Below are positions 61,166 to 64,000 of a stretch of 64,000 nt of DNA, piece by piece. How positions within the stretch are numbered: position 1 is the first letter of the stretch; the number at the start of each line of letters is the position of its first letter. The DNA comes from UBA6176 sp032119375 (lineage in GTDB: Bacteria; Verrucomicrobiota; Verrucomicrobiia; Limisphaerales; UBA9464): assembly GCA_964430505.1 (NCBI GenBank), contig CAYSGH010000004.1:47885-111884 (forward strand), given 5' to 3'. The notes beneath the pieces were generated by a model that saw only the letters and a list, made by a program, of their open reading frames with translations, searched no databases and was not told the origin of the DNA. The translations under genes and the position numbers were made by a program.

Positions 61166-61996
61166 ATGAAGAACACGTGCCGCCAACAAAGGGCGTTTAC
61201 GCTCATCGAGCTTCTCGTTGTCATCGCCATCATCGCCATCCTCGCCGGCATGTTGCTCCCGGCCCTCGGCAAGTCCAAGTCCAAGGCCCAAGGCATCGCC
61301 TGCATGAACAACCTCCGGCAAATGGGCGTGGCCTTCAAAATGTACCCGGATGACAACCGCGACTGGCTCGTCAAGCCCGGCAACAGCGGCGCCGAGCCGT
61401 ACTCATGGGTCCAGGGCTGGATCGACTTCAACCCCAGCAACCCCGACAACACCAACGTCACGCAACTCGTGGACCGCCGGAAGGCCGCGTTCGCCCCGTA
61501 CCTCCCCAGTGCCGCCGCCTACAAGTGTCCTGCCGACCGATCCTCCGTCACCATCCGCGGCACCCGGTTCCCCCGCGTCCGTTCCATGGGCATGTCCCAG
61601 GCCATCGGCGGCCCCGGCGGATGGCTCCAGCCCGGCGGCATGAACGACAACCAAAGGAAGTACAAGGTCTTCCTCAAGGAGTCCGACCTCGGCGTCCCCG
61701 GCCCCGCCAACGTGTACGTCCTGCTCGACGAGCACCCCGACTCCATCAACGCCGGCGGCTTCGCCAACACCATGGTCGAGCGACCCGCCAGCGCCACCAT
61801 CGTGGACTTCCCCGCCAGCTATCACAACGGCGCGGCGGGCATCAACTTCGCCGACGGCCACTCCGAGATCCGCAAGTGGGTCGATGCCCGCACCAAGCCC
61901 CCCGCCAAGTACAACAACACCCTCCAGCTCAACGTCCCCAGCCCCAACAACAACGACATGGTCTGGCTCTCCGAACGCACCACCGTCGCCAACTAG
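61166..61996 (+). CDS. Pseudopilin-like protein, prepilin-type N-terminus
   Basis: A 276-residue protein. Short basic leader (MKNTCRQQRA), then the processed helix FTLIELLVVIAIIAILAGML and LPALGKSKSKAQGIACMNNL, shared by a very large PVC protein group (type II secretion G-like/DUF1559-type). The body has NNLRQMGVAFKMYPDDNRDW, and near the end INFADGHSEIRKW, the family's 'v.FaDGHve..kW' signature. It is followed by a close relative 46 bp downstream, probably a tandem duplicate pair. Probably membrane-inserted by prepilin peptidase processing. Confidence 0.9.
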   Translation: MKNTCRQQRAFTLIELLVVIAIIAILAGMLLPALGKSKSKAQGIACMNNLRQMGVAFKMYPDDNRDWLVKPGNSGAEPYSWVQGWIDFNPSNPDNTNVTQLVDRRKAAFAPYLPSAAAYKCPADRSSVTIRGTRFPRVRSMGMSQAIGGPGGWLQPGGMNDNQRKYKVFLKESDLGVPGPANVYVLLDEHPDSINAGGFANTMVERPASATIVDFPASYHNGAAGINFADGHSEIRKWVDARTKPPAKYNNTLQLNVPSPNNNDMVWLSERTTVAN

Positions 61997-62042
61997 CCCC
62001 CTTCATCCTTCAGCCTTCATCCTTCAACCGTCCTCCCCGCCC

Positions 62043-62837
62043 ATGAACACCCGCGCCCCTCGCCATTCCGCCGGCTTCACCCTCATCGAGCTGCTCGTGG
62101 TGATCGCCATCATCGCCATCCTCGCGGGCATGCTCCTCCCCGCCCTCAGCAAGGCCAAGTCCAAGGCCCTGTCCACCGCCTGCATCAACAACCTGCGCCA
62201 GATGGGCATCGCCTCCCGCCTCTACGCCCAGGATCACCAAGGCAAGTTCCCATGGACCTTCACCCTCGTCGGCAACCAGCAGGACCGTAAGTCTTGGTAC
62301 AACTACCTCGTGCCCTACCAGCAGACGAAGAAGATCCTCCTCTGCGCCGTCCGCCCCAAGAAGGTCATGGTCAAGGCCACCGGTTCCCCCTTCCTCGTCC
62401 CCTCGGATGCCGAGACCGCCTATCCCGCCGATGGCACCATCGGCAACTACGCCGCCAACTTCCGCCTCGGCGGTTGCTGGTGGCCCTCCACCTGGGAGGT
62501 CCGGGGCATCACCGAGGAATCCGTCCGCAACCCCTCCGGCACCGTGTACCTGTGCGACGGTGGCGTCGCCGCCGCCAATACCCGGGATCCCCAGCGGTCC
62601 GTCACCCCCGCCTCCAAGCGCAAGCCCGGCTGCTGGATCGTCCATGACCCTGGCAACGACGCCCCCTGCACCGGCTGCGTCGCCTCCCCGGATGACCCCA
62701 ACTGGGGCGGACCCGACCCCCGCCACGACCAACGTTCCAACATCCTCTTCGTCGATGGACACACCGAATCCCTCCGGCCTTCCCAGTGGTACTACGCAGG
62801 CACCCCCTACCTCGACCCCGCCCGCGGCGGCCCCTGA
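62043..62837 (+). CDS. Pseudopilin-like protein, prepilin-type N-terminus (tandem relative)
   Basis: A 264-residue relative of the preceding gene. The leader MNTRAPRHSAG precedes FTLIELLVVIAIIAILAGML and LPALSKAKSKALSTACINNL. The body includes RQMGIASRLYAQDHQGKFPW, LFVDGHTESL and the end YLDPARGGP. Cys residues in the second half (PGNDAPCTGC) may form disulfides. The longer open frame beginning in the previous gene is not used. The last 83 bases overlap the ferredoxin gene in another frame. A TTCATCC-type simple repeat lies between the two pseudopilin genes (62003-62031). Confidence 0.9.
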   Translation: MNTRAPRHSAGFTLIELLVVIAIIAILAGMLLPALSKAKSKALSTACINNLRQMGIASRLYAQDHQGKFPWTFTLVGNQQDRKSWYNYLVPYQQTKKILLCAVRPKKVMVKATGSPFLVPSDAETAYPADGTIGNYAANFRLGGCWWPSTWEVRGITEESVRNPSGTVYLCDGGVAAANTRDPQRSVTPASKRKPGCWIVHDPGNDAPCTGCVASPDDPNWGGPDPRHDQRSNILFVDGHTESLRPSQWYYAGTPYLDPARGGP

Positions 62838-63207
62838 GGTTCCCGCCACCCTCCAACGCCACATCTTCCTCTGCGCCACGCCCACCAAGCCCAAGTGCTG
62901 CCTCCCCGCGCACGGGCTTGAATCGTGGGAATTCCTCAAGCGCCGTCTCAAGGAGCTCGGCCTCGTCGGCCCCTCGCCGCTCGTCGCACGCACCAAGGCC
63001 GATTGCCTCCAGGTCTGCACCGAGGGACCCGTCGCCGTCGTCTATCCCGAGGGCACCTGGTACCGGCGCTGCACCCCGGACGTCCTCGAAATGATCATCC
63101 AGGAACACCTCGTCCATGGCCGACCCGTCGTCGGCCATGCCTTCGCCCATCAACCCCTCGGAGCCACGCCCCAGCCTCAGGCCACCCCCGACGTCGCCCG
63201 CGCCTGA
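62755..63207 (+). CDS. Thioredoxin-like [2Fe-2S] ferredoxin
   Basis: A 150-residue protein of the (2Fe-2S) ferredoxin domain-containing family related to the NuoE/thioredoxin-like clan. QRHIFLCATPTKPKCC gives C40, C48/C49; ADCLQVCTEGPVAVVYPEG gives C84 and C88, so four well-placed cluster cysteines are present. YRRCTPDVLEMIIQEHLVHG is the family's end. The first 30 residues from the ATG at 62755 are Pro/Ala/Thr-rich and overlap the pseudopilin gene; no start codon lies closer to the domain. It is coupled to the metallopeptidase gene by TGATG. Electron partner unknown. Confidence 0.85.
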   Translation: MDTPNPSGLPSGTTQAPPTSTPPAAAPEVPATLQRHIFLCATPTKPKCCLPAHGLESWEFLKRRLKELGLVGPSPLVARTKADCLQVCTEGPVAVVYPEGTWYRRCTPDVLEMIIQEHLVHGRPVVGHAFAHQPLGATPQPQATPDVARA

Positions 63208-63908
63208 TGGACCGATCCGCACCCCTCGTCCTCCAGCTCGGCGAACACCAGGCCACCGTCTGGTTCAAGCCCCATCCGCGCGCCCGCTTCTATCGCCTCA
63301 CCCTCCAGCCCGACGGCTCCTTCCGCTGCACCGTCCCGCGCCGCGGCACCCTGACCCAGGCCCACGACTTCGTCCGACGCCACCAACCCTGGATGGAATC
63401 CCGACTGGTCCGGCGCGCCCTGCGGCCCGGCCCACCGCGCGAATGGCGCCTGGGCGTCCTCGTATGGTTCCGCGGCCATCCCACGCCCCTCGTCCGATCC
63501 CAGGAAGGCCCTCACCTCCAGCTTGGCGACCTCCTCATCCCCCAGCAGCACCGCGACGAGCACGACCTCCGCCCGCGCGTCGAGCGCGCCCTCCATGCCC
63601 TGGCCACGCACGAGCTTCCCGCCCGCCTCCAGGAGCTCGCCGCCCTTCATGGCTTCCACCCACCCACGGTCCAGGTCCGCAACCAACGCGCCCGATGGGG
63701 ATCCTGCTCCGCCCGCCGCCGCATCTGCCTCAACTGGCGCCTCGTCCAAGCCCCCCCCGAGGTCCGCGACTACATCATCCTCCACGAGCTTGCCCACCTC
63801 CGGCACCTCAACCATTCCCGCGCCTTCTGGGACGAGGTCGCCCGCCTCTGCCCCGCCTACCCCTCCGCCGAGGCCTGGATCAAGGCCCACGGCCACCAAA
63901 TCCTTTAG
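63207..63908 (+). CDS. YgjP/SprT-like zinc metallopeptidase domain protein
   Basis: A 233-residue member of the YgjP-like (DUF45) metallopeptidase family. N-terminal beta-rich part (VWFKPHPRARFYRLTLQPDG, then TVPRRGTLTQAHDFVRRHQPW). The central family signature is VQVRNQRARWGSCSARRRICLNW, ahead of the zinc site ILHELAHLRHLNHSRAFWDEV with HELAH and the third ligand His in the LxxxNHS context. In this family the proteolytic activity is suspected but not well shown. Start codon ATG 63207 overlaps the ferredoxin stop by one base. The gene is complete. Confidence 0.92.
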   Translation: MDRSAPLVLQLGEHQATVWFKPHPRARFYRLTLQPDGSFRCTVPRRGTLTQAHDFVRRHQPWMESRLVRRALRPGPPREWRLGVLVWFRGHPTPLVRSQEGPHLQLGDLLIPQQHRDEHDLRPRVERALHALATHELPARLQELAALHGFHPPTVQVRNQRARWGSCSARRRICLNWRLVQAPPEVRDYIILHELAHLRHLNHSRAFWDEVARLCPAYPSAEAWIKAHGHQIL

Positions 63909-63910
63909 CC

Positions 63911-64000
63911 TAGAAACGGCAGTCGAAGAGGATTTCAAAACGAGGAAAGGGCCCTCCCATCCGGGAGGATGGGCTCGCGGGCAGGAACCCAAGGGCTCAC
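63911..64000. repeat. Left end of another MITE-like copy, cut by window end
   Basis: TAGAAACGGCAGTC starts 2 bp past the metallopeptidase stop and continues CAAAACGAGGAAAGGGCCC, a hairpin CCCATCC-GGGA-GGATGGG (63956-63973), then GGCTCGCGGGCAGGAACCC and AAGGGCTCAC. The whole aligns with 14880-14967 of the full element. The rest lies beyond the window. Confidence 0.65.

Overview
The window looks like high-GC bacterial chromosome from the Verrucomicrobiota, probably the Limisphaerales/Pedosphaera side of the phylum. This is an inference from marker families. It carries a DUF1549/DUF1553 plus DUF1501 gene pair, a PVC-type membrane dehydrogenase with HEAT repeats and a terminal CxxCH, a PEP-CTERM protein, several pseudopilin-like proteins with the 'FTLIELLVVIAIIAILA' start, large lamin-tail/CotH proteins and a beta-propeller hybrid sensor kinase. 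No phage, integrase, transposase, CRISPR array or rRNA was seen. One scaffold gap (100 N) lies at 46642-46741.

Layout. 1-8142 (minus strand except one gene): a sugar-phosphate epimerase-like gene followed by argH (cut by the window start), an AAA/DUF4143 ATPase whose second codon is a stop, a plus-strand gamma-carbonic-anhydrase-like gene, and a run ndk > dapA-like > rimO > sugar nucleotidyltransferase. 8143-21011: the DUF1553/DUF1501 pair, small orphan genes (VOC, DUF6941-like, TspO), a second AAA/DUF4143 ATPase with an inverted repeat over its start, and the PVC dehydrogenase with a pseudopilin-like gene. 21105-26597 (plus): ftsK, a GNAT acetyltransferase, fdhD, a Lon-substrate-binding-domain protein and a small membrane protein. 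26614-31186 (minus): a complete branched-chain amino acid (Liv-type) ABC importer in the order substrate-binding protein, two permeases, two ATPases. 31395-37612: a dihydrolipoamide-dehydrogenase-like flavoprotein, a GYF_2 membrane protein and a 1.3k-residue LTD/CotH protein. 37876-39924 (plus): nagB-like, ruvX and truA, then a minus-strand tRNA-Arg(CCT). 40422-46618: argG with an esterase, and a divergent sensor kinase/response regulator pair. 47035-58133: a 1745-residue LTD/CotH protein, a PEP-CTERM protein with a clear terminator, and a minus-strand cluster (STAS, MBL-fold, pseudopilin, CotH, membrane protein). 58255-61029: a heavy-metal P-type ATPase with an unusual C-terminal membrane extension. 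61166-63908 (plus): two pseudopilin-like proteins, a thioredoxin-like ferredoxin and a YgjP/SprT-like metallopeptidase.

How it fits together. Most genes are housekeeping (arginine synthesis, tRNA and ribosome modification, nucleotide balance, chromosome segregation) mixed with the cell-surface and secreted repertoire typical of this phylum. The accessory signal lies mainly between genes. There is a roughly 235-bp element with imperfect terminal inverted repeats and conserved hairpins, with at least three related fragments. There is also a shorter hairpin repeat just past two stop codons, ATGAAGG-type and 9-bp tandem repeats, and two operator-like palindromes placed on or next to start codons.
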